From: Vibrio salilacus
GTDB lineage: Bacteria > Pseudomonadota > Gammaproteobacteria > Enterobacterales > Vibrionaceae
Assembly (NCBI RefSeq): GCF_002811245.1
Contig: NZ_NIVQ01000009.1
Coordinates: forward strand, 62,001 to 126,000
Reading direction: 5' to 3'
DNA length: 64,000 bases
Positions within the stretch are counted from its first letter, which is position 1. Each line of letters opens with the position of its first letter. A program made the position numbers and the translations under genes. The notes under the pieces are model-generated. The model was not told the origin of the DNA, made no database searches, and worked only from the letters and a program-made list of their open reading frames with translations. Below, piece after piece: positions 39,068 through 48,869 of this stretch.

Positions 39068-39091
39068 AAAGGCAAGGGGAACCTTGCCTTT
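39068..39091 (+). terminator. Rho-independent terminator after yeaC
   Basis: AAAGGCAAGG pairs with CCTTGCCTTT around a GGAA loop, with TTGTTAT following. It lies 28 bases after the yeaC stop and before the convergent ychJ stop. Confidence 0.75.
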
Positions 39092-39116
39092 TGTTATCGC
39101 GTTATTAAGTAAGGTG

Positions 39117-39626
39117 TTACCCACAGCATTTTTTGAATTTTTTGCCGCTGCCGCACAAACAAGGATCATTTCGCCCTAGCTTAATACTGTTTATTGATTG
39201 ACTTAACCTAGCATCAATGTCGCGAGCTGTGTCACTTGCCGAGGGAAAGGTTCCATCGATATACAGCCATTGCCCATTCTCTCGCACAAAACGAGAACGT
39301 TCTTGTAGGCAATACTCGTTCCCCTCTTGGTGGAAAAAGGCTTTAAAGGTAACAAAACCTTCGTCGACTTGGCTGCCATCTTCGCTGCAAATAACTTCTA
39401 AGCGAGTCCAATTGCTGTCAATTGACTCGGCGATTTCGCTACGCTGTGTTTGTGCTTGGCAGCTAGGATGGTATGTGTTGACGACAAAATCGATCAACCC
39501 TTTGACATGAGCACAGTAACGGGCACGCATCAAAGCTTCTGGGGTGTGGGCTTGAGTGACATCATTATGTACGCGACCACAGCACTGTTCATAGGCGCTT
39601 GGCTTTCCACAAGGGCAGGAGTTCAT
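39117..39626 (-). CDS. ychJ: YchJ family SEC-C metal-binding protein
   Basis: The 169-residue product matches YchJ/UPF0225, a protein with SEC-C type zinc motifs at both ends: an N-terminal [15 protein letters not shown] and a C-terminal [19 protein letters not shown], as in the SecA tail. The middle is an NTF2-like domain. ATG 39626 was chosen over an upstream in-frame start at 39674 because it gives the family start MNSCPCG; it overlaps the end of the EAL-HDOD gene by 4 bases, so the two are coupled. Function not established. Confidence 0.9.
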   Translation of the reverse strand: MNSCPCGKPSAYEQCCGRVHNDVTQAHTPEALMRARYCAHVKGLIDFVVNTYHPSCQAQTQRSEIAESIDSNWTRLEVICSEDGSQVDEGFVTFKAFFHQEGNEYCLQERSRFVRENGQWLYIDGTFPSASDTARDIDARLSQSINSIKLGRNDPCLCGSGKKFKKCCG

Positions 39627-40855
39627 TTCGATTCCAGTTCGTTCGTTTTGACAGACAGAATCTCTGTGGTCCATTTCACCGATTCATCGTAGCACTTATT
39701 TAATGTGCGCTGATCAACGCCGATCTTATCACGGTAGTGATTTACATCGTCCCATTGCGCTTGTTCGTAGGCTCTGGTTAGTGAAAGAATATCGCCCAGA
39801 GTGCCTTCGTTGTTAGTAATGGCGAGTTTAATTGACTCATCAATCGATATTTGGCTAACGATTTGTTCAAGAGGTCGATCAAGTAAGCTGTCGAGCAATG
39901 AAAACATCCCAGTAAGAAATGCTTGACCCGTCTCAAATTTAGCCTCTAGTCGAGAGGCCAGAAGCTCACAATAACGTGCGCGCTGAATTGATAGCCGATA
40001 GAGATAATCGGGCTTGCTGTCTTGGCTAGAAGTGAGTGCAACTAATGAAATGAACTTGCGTAATTTGTCTTCACCTAAGTAGATAAGCGCCTGCTTAAAA
40101 GAATGAATCTCAGTCATAACAATAGACGACGAGTTAACAAAACTGAGCAGCTTATACGATAGGGTGACATCAGTGCTAATCAGAGTCTCAATCGCCGCAA
40201 AATCCATGTCTTTTTTGGCTATTTCCGTGAGAAGCTGGATGACCGTCATGAATGAAGGTTCAAGCGATTTACGAGTGATCATCTCAGGCTTGCTAAAGAA
40301 ATAACCTTGGAAATAATCAAATCCTGCGTCTTTCGCCAATTCAAATTCTTGGTAAGTCTCAACTTTTTCGGCAAGAAATTGGATGTTGCTTCCACCTAAG
40401 CGCAGCATGAAAATACGTGCTTTCTCGATGGAAACTTGGCGTATATCGAACTTAATTATTGAGATATAAGGAAGAAATGCTCGCCACTCTTTGCTTGGAA
40501 CAAAATCATCCAAAGCAATTTTATAGCCAAGGTCGGTCATCTCTTTGATCGCATCAAGTAGCTCTGTGGTCGGTGGGCAGTCTTCAAGCACCTCGATGAC
40601 TAAATTATCCACTGGAAACAGCGTCGGGACTCGATTAATTAAGCTTTGATAGGGAAAATTAATAAAGCCAAGTTTTTTACCCAAGGTCTCGTAGTGAGTA
40701 GAGAGAAAATGGTCAGACAACAAGCGACTTGTCGCCTGTTCTGGATCAATTTCTGGAAACGTGTTTTGAGGTCCATCCCTAAAGAGAAGCTCATAACCAA
40801 CCGTTTGCTTATTGGCGTCTAAAATAGGTTGTCTTGCGACGTATGAGTATTTCAA
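39623..40855 (-). CDS. EAL-like plus HDOD domain signalling protein (degenerate EAL)
   Basis: The 410-residue product has an N-terminal EAL-like domain (residues 1-200) and a C-terminal HDOD domain (about 200-390), the YuxH-type layout. The EAL motif reads ELL in YELLFRD, and the catalytic DDFG.. reads LDDFVPS, so metal and c-di-GMP hydrolysis residues are missing and enzymatic activity is unlikely. It could still bind c-di-GMP or a partner. The stop overlaps ychJ. Relation to the c-di-GMP riboswitch elsewhere in the window is only thematic. Confidence 0.88.
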   Translation of the reverse strand: MKYSYVARQPILDANKQTVGYELLFRDGPQNTFPEIDPEQATSRLLSDHFLSTHYETLGKKLGFINFPYQSLINRVPTLFPVDNLVIEVLEDCPPTTELLDAIKEMTDLGYKIALDDFVPSKEWRAFLPYISIIKFDIRQVSIEKARIFMLRLGGSNIQFLAEKVETYQEFELAKDAGFDYFQGYFFSKPEMITRKSLEPSFMTVIQLLTEIAKKDMDFAAIETLISTDVTLSYKLLSFVNSSSIVMTEIHSFKQALIYLGEDKLRKFISLVALTSSQDSKPDYLYRLSIQRARYCELLASRLEAKFETGQAFLTGMFSLLDSLLDRPLEQIVSQISIDESIKLAITNNEGTLGDILSLTRAYEQAQWDDVNHYRDKIGVDQRTLNKCYDESVKWTTEILSVKTNELESK

Positions 40856-40938
40856 GGTAATAGCCTGCTCCGTATGAATAGTTTATGCGTTTACCTGTCT
40901 AAATCATTAGACGGCGACATTGTGCATTAAAACTACGC

Positions 40939-41667
40939 TTATCCTGAAAAAGGTCTTTGCTGTAACTCGAAATCATTTTTATCGAATATTAACACTGAGC
41001 CCTGTGTATACCAATCGCCTAACACAATTCTGGTGCAGACGGTCTGATCTGTCTTGAATGTGTGAACGTTAGGACGATGAGTATGACCATGGATCATTAG
41101 ATCTACATTATAGACTTGCATGACGATTTCTACTTCGCTTTGTGTCACATCCATGATATCGAGCGACTTAGTTTTTTTATCTGTTTTGATATCTGACTGT
41201 ATCTTACTGACAATTTTCTTCTTATAACGCATCGGAATACGATTAAACAACCATTGTAGCCAAGGTTGATGAACCTTTTTGCGGTATTCGAGATATTTGA
41301 CATCTTGGGTACATAAGGTGTCACCATGCAATACTAAGGCTTTTCGTCCGTAGAGGTCGATAACGGTTTCGTCGCCCAATAGCGTCACGCCTGTTTGGCG
41401 GCTGAAACGTTTACCAACCAAAAAATCACGGTTACCTTGGGTAAAAAAGCAGGCAACTCCGCTGTCGGTCAAGGTTTTAAACTCGGTTCTAATTTGTTCG
41501 GCAAATTCAGATCGGTCGTCATCGCCTATCCAGAACTCAAACAGATCTCCGAGCACATATAATGCTTCAGCATGGACGGCTTCTTGGCGCATAAATCGAA
41601 CAAAGCAATCGGTGGTTGCAGGGGTCGAAGGAGAGAGGTGAAGATCAGATATAAATAATGTGGTCAT
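40939..41667 (-). CDS. lpxH: UDP-2,3-diacylglucosamine pyrophosphatase LpxH
   Basis: LpxH cleaves UDP-2,3-diacylglucosamine to lipid X in lipid A synthesis, acting at the inner-membrane surface. The 242-residue product has the two-metal phosphoesterase motifs: DLHLSP (Asp8, His10), [21 protein letters not shown] and HGHTHRP. ATG 41667 gives the family start [11 protein letters not shown]; a TTG two codons earlier is possible. No Shine-Dalgarno sequence is visible, because a terminator-like hairpin ends 10 bases before the start. Confidence 0.95.
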   Translation of the reverse strand: MTTLFISDLHLSPSTPATTDCFVRFMRQEAVHAEALYVLGDLFEFWIGDDDRSEFAEQIRTEFKTLTDSGVACFFTQGNRDFLVGKRFSRQTGVTLLGDETVIDLYGRKALVLHGDTLCTQDVKYLEYRKKVHQPWLQWLFNRIPMRYKKKIVSKIQSDIKTDKKTKSLDIMDVTQSEVEIVMQVYNVDLMIHGHTHRPNVHTFKTDQTVCTRIVLGDWYTQGSVLIFDKNDFELQQRPFSG

Positions 41668-41677
41668 AGTCAATACA

Positions 41678-41702
41678 AACAGAGCGCACTAGGCGCTCTG
41701 TT
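41678..41702 (-). terminator. Terminator-like hairpin between ppiB and lpxH
   Basis: AACAGAGCGC and GCGCTCTGTT form a perfect 10-base-pair stem with a 5-base loop and a T-rich tail (TGTATT) on the minus strand. It lies between the ppiB stop and the lpxH start in the same strand. Confidence 0.75.
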
Positions 41703-41710
41703 ATTCTTTA

Positions 41711-42205
41711 TTATTCTTCGATAGTCGTGCCAGTGATCATTACATCTTCGAGTGGAACGTCTTGATGCATACCTGATGAGCCAGTGCTCACGCCTTTGAT
41801 CTTGTTGACGATATCCATGCCTTCAACGACTTCAGCGAAGACACAGTAACCCCACCCGTCTAGACTTTCACTACGAAAATCCAGGAAAGTGTTGTTGTTA
41901 ACGTTGATAAAGAATTGAGAGCTCGCTGAATGCGGTTCCATGGTACGAGCCATTGCCAACGTGCCGATTTTATTACTTAGGCCGTTGTTTGCTTCGTTCT
42001 TGATTGCTGCGCGAGTCGGTTTTTCACGAAGGCCAGACTCCATACCACCACCTTGAATCATGAAACCATCGATAACACGGTGGAAAAGAGTGTTGTCGTA
42101 GAAACCATCACGGCAGTACTGAAGGAAGTTTGCGCTAGTTTCTGGTGCTTTTTCATCGTTGAGCTGAATTTTGATGTCACCAAAATTAGTGTGAAGGGTG
42201 ATCAT
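41711..42205 (-). CDS. ppiB: Cytoplasmic peptidyl-prolyl isomerase PpiB
   Basis: PpiB is a cyclophilin that isomerises proline peptide bonds. The 164-residue product equals the E. coli length, lacks a signal peptide and has the family blocks [27 protein letters not shown] in pieces, and [17 protein letters not shown]. The catalytic Arg is in FHRVI. It is divergent from cysS, as in E. coli, with a terminator-like hairpin and lpxH downstream. Confidence 0.96.
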   Translation of the reverse strand: MITLHTNFGDIKIQLNDEKAPETSANFLQYCRDGFYDNTLFHRVIDGFMIQGGGMESGLREKPTRAAIKNEANNGLSNKIGTLAMARTMEPHSASSQFFINVNNNTFLDFRSESLDGWGYCVFAEVVEGMDIVNKIKGVSTGSSGMHQDVPLEDVMITGTTIEE

Positions 42206-42406
42206 GATTGTTTCCTTTACAGATATTTTTAACTTGAACCCAAGATTCTAGCTCAACTTTGGCGACATTAATACGTCAAAAGCACGTCTTGAGACCTAGG
42301 TATCGGCGTCATTGATGGGTTTTTGAGCGTTTGAGGGATTACCTAACAGGGCGTGACTTGATATACTGGTCGACCATTTGTATCACTCGAAAATTAGAAA
42401 GAGATC

Positions 42407-43786
42407 ATGTTAAAGATATATAACACACTCACAAGACAGAAAGAGGAATTCAAACCAATCCATGCTGGCAAAGTTGGCATGTATGTGTGTGGGGTAACCA
42501 TCTATGATCTCTGTCATATTGGTCACGGTCGTACTTTCGTCTCTTTTGATGTTGTTTCTCGTTACTTACGCTACCTAGGTTACGACTTGACCTTTGTACG
42601 TAACATTACTGATATTGACGATAAGATCATCAAGCGAGCAAACGAAAATGGTGAGTCTTGTGACTCCTTGACTGAACGTCTTATCGGCGAAATGCATACC
42701 GATTTTGATGCGCTCAATATGAAGCGTCCTGATATAGAACCCCGTGCAACGGAATTTATTGCAGAAATTGTAGAGTTGGTCGAAAAGCTAATTGAACGTG
42801 GTTTTGCTTACGTTGCGAGTAACGGCGATGTGATGTTCGAAGTTCGAAAATTTGACCAGTATGGCAAGTTATCTAAGCAAGACCTTGACCAACTGCAAGC
42901 GGGCGCGCGCGTTGATGTCGAAAGCGCTAAACGCAGTCCTCTAGATTTTGTTTTGTGGAAAATGTCGAAGCCAGGCGAACCAACTTGGGAGTCACCTTGG
43001 GGACCTGGGCGTCCAGGTTGGCACATTGAGTGTTCAGCAATGAACTCATCAATCCTAGGCAATCATTTTGATATTCATGGCGGTGGTTCTGATCTGCAGT
43101 TCCCGCACCATGAAAATGAAATTGCTCAATCTTGCTGTGCGCACGACACCCAATATGTAAATACTTGGATGCACAGCGGTATGGTGATGGTCGACAAAGA
43201 AAAGATGTCTAAGTCATTAGGTAACTTCTTTACCATTCGTGATGTACTAGCGCACTACGATGCTGAGACCGTACGTTACTTCCTTATGTCGGGTCACTAT
43301 CGTAGTCAGTTGAACTATAGCGAAGAGAATCTTAATCAGGCGCGTGCATCACTTGAGCGTTTATACACGTCGTTGCGTGGTCTTGACCTGAGCGTACCTG
43401 CTGCGGGCGGTGAAGATTACATTGAGCGCTTTATTGCCGCCATGAATGATGACTTTAATACACCGGAAGCCTACTCCGTCCTGTTTGATATGGCCCGTGA
43501 TATTAACCGTCTCAAAGAGGAAAAATCAGATCAAGCGAGTTCTCTAGGCGCATTAATGCGTCAACTTGCCGATGTGATTGGTATTCTTCATCAACAGCCG
43601 GAAGTCTTCCTTCAAGGTGCGGTCGATGATGATGAAGTTGCTGAAATTGAAGCCTTGATCAAGCTGCGTAACGATAGTCGCACCGCTAAAGATTGGGCCA
43701 ACGCAGATATGGCACGAGATAAGCTTAACGAGATGGGTATTGTGTTAGAAGATGGCGCTGAAGGAACAATTTGGCGTCGCAAGTGA
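42407..43786 (+). CDS. cysS: Cysteinyl-tRNA synthetase CysS
   Basis: CysS charges tRNA-Cys. The 459-residue product (E. coli 461) has the zinc ligand Cys28, the HIGH signature at 37-40 (CHIGHGRT), the zinc-site GWHIECSAM, and the KMSKS loop at exactly 266-270. Class I synthetase. ATG 42407 with GAGAT upstream. Divergent from ppiB with 201 bases between; a terminator follows at 43807. Confidence 0.98.
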   Translation: MLKIYNTLTRQKEEFKPIHAGKVGMYVCGVTIYDLCHIGHGRTFVSFDVVSRYLRYLGYDLTFVRNITDIDDKIIKRANENGESCDSLTERLIGEMHTDFDALNMKRPDIEPRATEFIAEIVELVEKLIERGFAYVASNGDVMFEVRKFDQYGKLSKQDLDQLQAGARVDVESAKRSPLDFVLWKMSKPGEPTWESPWGPGRPGWHIECSAMNSSILGNHFDIHGGGSDLQFPHHENEIAQSCCAHDTQYVNTWMHSGMVMVDKEKMSKSLGNFFTIRDVLAHYDAETVRYFLMSGHYRSQLNYSEENLNQARASLERLYTSLRGLDLSVPAAGGEDYIERFIAAMNDDFNTPEAYSVLFDMARDINRLKEEKSDQASSLGALMRQLADVIGILHQQPEVFLQGAVDDDEVAEIEALIKLRNDSRTAKDWANADMARDKLNEMGIVLEDGAEGTIWRRK

Positions 43787-43806
43787 TAGACAACGGTGAT
43801 TAAATG

Positions 43807-43830
43807 AAGGGCTGTTTTTCAGCCCTTTTT
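43807..43830 (+). terminator. Rho-independent terminator after cysS
   Basis: AAGGGCTG pairs with CAGCCCTT around a 5-base T loop, followed by TTT. It lies 20 bases after the cysS stop and before tdk. Confidence 0.8.
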
Positions 43831-43863
43831 CTATTAAATTTTTACTTTGAGGTAGGGCATTTC

Positions 43864-44442
43864 GTGGCTCAGATGTACTTCTATTACTCAGCAATGAATG
43901 CGGGTAAATCAACCACTCTTCTTCAGTCTTCGTTCAATTATCAAGAACGCGGTATGACACCAGTGATTTTTACTGCAGCGCTTGATGATCGTTACGGTAT
44001 TGGTAAAGTGAGTTCACGGATTGGTTTGCAGTCTGACGCGCATTTGTTTCACCCTGATACCGATCTATATCAGGAAACTGTCGCACTCAATGACACAGAA
44101 AAACGTCACTGTATTTTAGTTGATGAATGTCAATTCTTAAGTAAAGAGCAGGTTTATCAGTTAACAGAAGTCGTTGATAAACTGCATATCCCAGTATTGT
44201 GCTATGGCCTAAGAACCGACTTCCTTGGTGAATTGTTTGAAGGCAGTCGATATTTATTATCTTGGGCTGATAAGTTAGTTGAATTGAAAACTATCTGCCA
44301 CTGTGGGCGTAAAGCGAATATGGTGATACGTACTGATGAGAATGGTGTTGCGATTGCTGAAGGTGACCAAGTTGCCATCGGTGGTAATGACAAATATGTC
44401 TCTGTCTGTCGGCAACACTACAAAGAAGCGCTTGGTAAGTAG
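43864..44442 (+). CDS. tdk: Thymidine kinase Tdk
   Basis: Tdk phosphorylates thymidine in nucleotide salvage. The 192-residue product starts at GTG 43864, giving [17 protein letters not shown] with the P-loop AMNAGKS at residues 10-16; the upstream in-frame ATG at 43804 runs through the cysS terminator and is rejected. A Cys-rich zinc site (CHCGRKA and CRQHY) lies near the C-terminus and ILVDECQFL is the Walker B/lid region. AGGG sits about 6 bases before the start. It converges on infA. Confidence 0.95.
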   Translation: MAQMYFYYSAMNAGKSTTLLQSSFNYQERGMTPVIFTAALDDRYGIGKVSSRIGLQSDAHLFHPDTDLYQETVALNDTEKRHCILVDECQFLSKEQVYQLTEVVDKLHIPVLCYGLRTDFLGELFEGSRYLLSWADKLVELKTICHCGRKANMVIRTDENGVAIAEGDQVAIGGNDKYVSVCRQHYKEALGK

Positions 44443-44461
44443 TGCCACTTGTGATTGAAAC

Positions 44462-44490
44462 AAAAAACGGAGCATGAAGCTCCGTTTTTT
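44462..44490. terminator. Bidirectional terminator between tdk and infA
   Basis: AAAAAACGGAGC and GCTCCGTTTTTT form a 12-base-pair stem with a 5-base loop. The A/T arms give T-runs on both strands, matching the convergent tdk and infA genes. Confidence 0.88.
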
Positions 44491-44512
44491 GTTTGTGTTC
44501 GAGAATCAGAGA

Positions 44513-44731
<219 letters not shown>

Positions 44732-44812
44732 TTAATCCTCTTTTAAAAAATGGACAATTTTTAGCGACTTTTCATGCCGATAAAAATGAATTAAGTAAAG
44801 TTGGGCGGTATT

Positions 44813-45511
44813 CTACCCTTGCCAACGCTGATTTACTAGCCTTTGATGACGTTGAAATCGGACTTTATAGTTCATTGCTGGGCATTCATCAATCTGATAA
44901 CCCAAATAGAGCCACTGCTTTCCTTGTTGCGAGCAATATTTTGCTTGGTACAAGATGGCTAGGGTTCCTAGTGAAATCGAGTAGTCGGGATCGAAAAAAG
45001 TATAAAAGGCACTGGCGCTGTTCGACAGCATATCGGTGACAGCGATAGCAATCAATTGCTGATCGTCATAGAGGTGCAAAAACTGGGTATTTAACCAATT
45101 ACACTGAGCAAACTGAGCAAATTCCCGTCGTTTGGGAGGGTACATTGAGCCGTGACGATGTCGTGCCTCGATGTATTTGCTATAAAGATCAAACCAATCG
45201 TTGTCCATTTGATCTTTTAATTGCCACGTTATTGAGCGAGCTTTGCTGAGCAAGCGTTTTTGATTACGAGAAAGAGTCAAGTCGGGGAGCGAAATCCGAA
45301 TGGCTTGGCAAGCTTGGCAGCGATCGCAATGAGGTTTGTAAATGGTATCTCCGCTTCGACGAAAACCGTTGGCAAGCAATACCTCATAACTTGATCCGCA
45401 ATGCATCGCGGGATCGAGAGCAACCGCCACACGCTCCTGACGGTCACTTAAATAGCTGCAAGCATGGCTATCGGTTAAGCCAATACGGATTTGTTGTAGG
45501 TCTGAGCTCAT
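44813..45511 (-). CDS. bpt: Aspartate/glutamate leucyltransferase Bpt
   Basis: Bpt transfers leucine from tRNA to N-terminal Asp or Glu, marking proteins for ClpAP (N-degron pathway). The 232-residue product has the Cys-rich start (CSYLSDRQ, CDRCQACQAIR) and the ATE-type C-terminal block YQIDECPAMNYKVRFQRHQRL. It is the protein earlier called arginyl-tRNA-protein transferase-like. ATG 45511 follows the aat stop by 6 bases; a TTG 3 bases upstream is also possible. Paired with aat, the other N-end transferase. Confidence 0.93.
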   Translation of the reverse strand: MSSDLQQIRIGLTDSHACSYLSDRQERVAVALDPAMHCGSSYEVLLANGFRRSGDTIYKPHCDRCQACQAIRISLPDLTLSRNQKRLLSKARSITWQLKDQMDNDWFDLYSKYIEARHRHGSMYPPKRREFAQFAQCNWLNTQFLHLYDDQQLIAIAVTDMLSNSASAFYTFFDPDYSISLGTLAILYQAKYCSQQGKQWLYLGYQIDECPAMNYKVRFQRHQRLVNQRWQG

Positions 45512-45517
45512 CAATCT

Positions 45518-46228
45518 TTAGGTCTCGCTCTTTAGCCACTGTTTTGCAAAACAGTTTTCTACTACGCTTTGGTTCTTAAAGGATAGCAGTGTTTGTAAAA
45601 AATCCGATCTTTCCAGTTCGTAAGCGCCTAAAGACTGCAAATGAGAGTTCATGACCTGACAGTCGATAAGTTGACCATTATGTGTATGAAAGTGTTCACA
45701 AAAATACCAAAGTGCAATTTTTGAGGCGTTGGTTTTTAAACTGAACATCGACTCGCCACAAAACAACTGACCCATTGAGAGACCATATAACCCGCCGATT
45801 AACTCGTCATCAAACCAAACCTCGACTGAGTGACAAATTCCAAGTGTAGCCAACTGTTTATAGGCTACACGCATCTCTTCATTCAACCATGTTTCATCCT
45901 CACTGCGAGTCGAGGCGCAATAGTCAATGACAGCATTCGTTGCATGGTTAATACTGACAGTATATTGGTGCTTACGTTGAAACTTTTTGAGACTTTTTGC
46001 CGCTTTGAAGGTCTTAGGGTTAAACACCGCTCGCGGAGAAGGGCTCCACCATAAAATTGGCTCTCCAGGTCCATACCAAGGAAAGATGCCATTTTGATAG
46101 GCGAGCTCTATGCGTTGTGGAGTTAGGTCACCACCGACAGCGAGGAGCCCGTTTGGATCGGTTAACGCTTCAAAGGGAGACGGAAACCAGAGTTGGTCGG
46201 AATCAAGTTCAGTAAGATAAAGCGCCAT
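45518..46228 (-). CDS. aat: Leucyl/phenylalanyl-tRNA-protein transferase Aat
   Basis: Aat adds Leu or Phe to N-terminal Lys or Arg, creating N-degrons for ClpS/ClpAP. The 236-residue product has the family blocks LWFPSPFEALTDPNGLLAVGGDLTP (residues 13-37), NGIFPWYGPGEPILWWSPSPRAVF in pieces, and MGQLFCGESMFS. ATG 46228. It starts the minus-strand aat-bpt(-infA) run and is divergent from the glycine-zipper gene by 20 bases. Confidence 0.96.
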   Translation of the reverse strand: MALYLTELDSDQLWFPSPFEALTDPNGLLAVGGDLTPQRIELAYQNGIFPWYGPGEPILWWSPSPRAVFNPKTFKAAKSLKKFQRKHQYTVSINHATNAVIDYCASTRSEDETWLNEEMRVAYKQLATLGICHSVEVWFDDELIGGLYGLSMGQLFCGESMFSLKTNASKIALWYFCEHFHTHNGQLIDCQVMNSHLQSLGAYELERSDFLQTLLSFKNQSVVENCFAKQWLKSET

Positions 46229-46248
46229 GTTAAGTCGAGGTAACGTGA

Positions 46249-46704
46249 ATGAAGAAGTGGTTGTGGATCATATTGGTTTTTCCATTGATTGCCAATGCAG
46301 CTTATGAAAGAAATAGCGCCAGGCCCGTCAACCAAGTCGTTTTTGGTCAAGTCGATACGGTCAGGTATATCAGTGAACAAGAAATTATTAAGTCACGTGC
46401 CAATGGTTGGGAAACCTTGCTTGGCGCTGTGATTGGGGGCGTCATTGGTCATCAATTTGGAGGCGGAACCGGACGAGAAGTCGCGACGGCGGTTGGCGCA
46501 GTTGCGGGCGCAGGAGTGGCACGTCATCATGGCCAACAAGAATACCAAGTAGAGTATCAATTGGTTGAGTTATTAATTAACAGTGATGATGGGCAGTTAA
46601 TTAATGTCATTCAAGATGTTGATAATCAGATGCTTTTCAAACGTGGTGATAAGGTACGCATACTCTATTTTGATAATGGTGTGCGGGTTGATAAAGCGTA
46701 TTAA
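46249..46704 (+). CDS. Glycine-zipper 2TM envelope protein
   Basis: A 151-residue exported protein with a signal peptide (MKKWLWIILVFPLIANAA) and a glycine-zipper double helix (LLGAVIGGVIGHQFGGGTGREVATAVGAVAGAGVA, in pieces, about residues 57-91), as in SlyB/17-kDa surface antigen proteins. There is no lipobox Cys, unlike SlyB. The C-terminal part is a beta-type domain (GDKVRILYFDNGVRVDKAY). ATG 46249 with GAGG 9 bases upstream. Role unknown; outer-membrane or envelope stability is the usual guess. Confidence 0.85.
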   Translation: MKKWLWIILVFPLIANAAYERNSARPVNQVVFGQVDTVRYISEQEIIKSRANGWETLLGAVIGGVIGHQFGGGTGREVATAVGAVAGAGVARHHGQQEYQVEYQLVELLINSDDGQLINVIQDVDNQMLFKRGDKVRILYFDNGVRVDKAY

Positions 46705-46867
46705 TCTGATCATTAACGCTATCTGCTCTGCGACATAAATATTCAGTCTTAATCGCAGCTTGGCTCTGGTTTTACGCGTTGTTTTTAGATAGTCTGCAAC
46801 TACGAAGAATTTTTCATCATTCCATTTAGCATCAGGATAGTGGGATGAGCAAGGACTAACAATTTTA

Positions 46868-48148
46868 ATGGAAAGCCTTACGTTACAACCTATCAACAAA
46901 GTCAATGGTGAGGTTAACTTACCCGGCTCTAAAAGCGTTTCAAATCGTGCCTTATTACTTGCAGCATTAGCGAATGGCACGACCCGTTTAACCAATTTAC
47001 TCGACAGCGACGATATTCGTCATATGCTCAACGCACTCACTCAGTTGGGTGTTTCTTACACGCTCTCTCAAGACAAAACCGTGTGCGAAGTCGAAGGTCT
47101 TGGCAAGCCCTTTACGAGCCCACAGGCGTTAGAGCTATTTCTTGGCAATGCGGGGACGGCGATGCGACCTTTGGCGGCGGCACTGTGTTTGAGCGATGGT
47201 GAATTTGTTCTGACGGGTGAGCCACGTATGAAAGAGCGTCCGATTGGTCATTTAGTGACTGCACTACGTCAAGCGGGAGCCAAAATCGATTACCTAGAAA
47301 ATGAAAACTATCCGCCACTTAAGATTTATGGCACCGGTCTTCAGGGCGGGACGGTAGAAATTGATGGTTCGATTTCTAGTCAGTTCTTAACTGCATTTCT
47401 CATGTCAGCGCCACTTGCTCAAGACGATATCACCATTAAGATCAGCGGTGATTTAGTGTCTAAACCTTATATCGACATTACTTTGCATATTATGCAGCAG
47501 TTTGGCGTCGAAGTGGAAAATGATAACTATCAGCAGTTTGTTATTCGTAAAGGGCAATCTTATGTTGCACCAGGCGAGTTTTTAGTCGAAGGCGATGCTT
47601 CATCGGCGTCTTACTTTTTGGCCGCTGCGGCAATCAAAGGCGGTGAGATTAAAGTCACAGGTATTGGCAAAAAAAGCATCCAGGGTGATATTCAGTTTGC
47701 CGATGCGCTTGAGAAAATGGGCGCTGAAATAGAGTGGGGTGATGACTATGTTATCTCTCGCGTTGGCGCACTTAACGCGGTAGATATGGACTTTAATCAT
47801 ATCCCTGATGCGGCGATGACCATTGCTACGACCGCACTGTTTGCTAAAGGTACAACGGCAATTCGTAATGTCTACAACTGGCGAGTGAAAGAAACCGACC
47901 GTTTAGCGGCAATGGCGACAGAACTGCGCAAAGTAGGCGCGGAAGTGGAAGAAGGTGAAGATTATATTATCATCATCCCCCCTCAGCAGCTGATTCATGC
48001 CGCGATCGACACTTACGATGATCATCGTATGGCAATGTGCTTCTCTCTGGTTGCGTTGAGCGACACCCCAGTTACGATCAATGACCCTAAATGTACGTCA
48101 AAAACGTTCCCAGACTATTTTGATAAGCTGGCAGGGCTGAGCTCATAG
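46868..48148 (+). CDS. aroA: EPSP synthase AroA (3-phosphoshikimate 1-carboxyvinyltransferase)
   Basis: AroA condenses shikimate 3-phosphate and PEP to EPSP in aromatic amino acid synthesis. The 426-residue product has the opening [20 protein letters not shown] with the catalytic Lys, the [13 protein letters not shown] loop, [12 protein letters not shown], and the closing [19 protein letters not shown] and [14 protein letters not shown] 46868. A single gene followed by a shared terminator with yciN. Length equals the E. coli enzyme (427). Confidence 0.98.
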   Translation: MESLTLQPINKVNGEVNLPGSKSVSNRALLLAALANGTTRLTNLLDSDDIRHMLNALTQLGVSYTLSQDKTVCEVEGLGKPFTSPQALELFLGNAGTAMRPLAAALCLSDGEFVLTGEPRMKERPIGHLVTALRQAGAKIDYLENENYPPLKIYGTGLQGGTVEIDGSISSQFLTAFLMSAPLAQDDITIKISGDLVSKPYIDITLHIMQQFGVEVENDNYQQFVIRKGQSYVAPGEFLVEGDASSASYFLAAAAIKGGEIKVTGIGKKSIQGDIQFADALEKMGAEIEWGDDYVISRVGALNAVDMDFNHIPDAAMTIATTALFAKGTTAIRNVYNWRVKETDRLAAMATELRKVGAEVEEGEDYIIIIPPQQLIHAAIDTYDDHRMAMCFSLVALSDTPVTINDPKCTSKTFPDYFDKLAGLSS

Positions 48149-48186
48149 TGAATTGCTGAGCTTTGATCTCATACTCGCAAAAAATG

Positions 48187-48216
48187 AAAGGGTTGACACA
48201 GTGTGCAACCCTTTTT
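48187..48216. terminator. Bidirectional terminator between aroA and yciN
   Basis: AAAGGGTTG and CAACCCTTT pair over a 10-base loop, and T-runs follow on the plus strand. It lies between two convergent stops. Confidence 0.78.
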
Positions 48217-48221
48217 CGATT

Positions 48222-48470
48222 CTATTTTTGGAGGGTAAACTCTTTCGACAAATGGTGGGCTAAGTACTTAAACATATTAAATACCGCTGTTGTCTGAATA
48301 GTAGGTAAACCTTTGTCATCAATAAAATAGTTACCTTTAAAGACGAGCACGCCCTCTTTTTCCTCGACGCTGTCCGCGCGCATCCCCTCGATGTAGTCGT
48401 CATGTTCTTGAATGAGGTGGTTAGCTATCATCAATAGTTCGTTTTGCGGGATGATTTTTTTCTCGCTCAT
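48222..48470 (-). CDS. yciN: YciN family protein
   Basis: An 82-residue cytoplasmic protein that aligns over its length with E. coli YciN (83), including the conserved GVLVFKGNYFIDDKGLP and TAVFNMFKYLAHHLS segments. Function unknown. In E. coli yciN also neighbours topA; here it is divergent from topA with 399 bases between. ATG 48470. Confidence 0.88.
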   Translation of the reverse strand: MSEKKIIPQNELLMIANHLIQEHDDYIEGMRADSVEEKEGVLVFKGNYFIDDKGLPTIQTTAVFNMFKYLAHHLSKEFTLQK

Positions 48471-48869
48471 AAAAGTCTTGCCTCATGTTAATAAGCTTCT
48501 CACAGGAAGGGTTGTCGTGATTGTAAGGAGTTGCACAGCAAATTCCAATGCAATAGATCAATCGAGTTGACTTGCGCTAGCGACAGGTTTTGTGACTGAT
48601 GGCAAAAATCTTTGTGATAGTTTGGCAACTTTTTGCCCTTGACGTTTAGTATGTCCCACTTTCTAGCCCACCATTAACACTCAAGCGAACATCAATATCA
48701 AATCGACTTGGCGTTTTTGGATACATCGCTGCTTTGTCGAGCAGTCAAGAGAGAATTTTTAAAAAAGAGATTGATCTTCTTGCATTCTCGCTCGATAGTA
48801 AAAAAGAAGCAGAATATTAAGAATGTCGTGCGATAAATTCGCACTCGATAAAGGACACTTGAGTCAATT
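48471..48869. promoter_or_regulatory. Gene-free region between yciN and topA
   Basis: These 399 bases separate two divergent genes. The part next to topA should hold its supercoiling-sensitive promoters. I see no clear hairpin terminator and no open frame worth calling. An AAGGA at about 48852-48856 is 14 bases before the topA ATG, longer than usual spacing. Confidence 0.45.

Noticed and set aside
43804..43863. Extended N-terminus of Tdk
   Set aside because: The added residues are encoded by the cysS terminator hairpin; the GTG at 43864 gives the known start [16 protein letters not shown].
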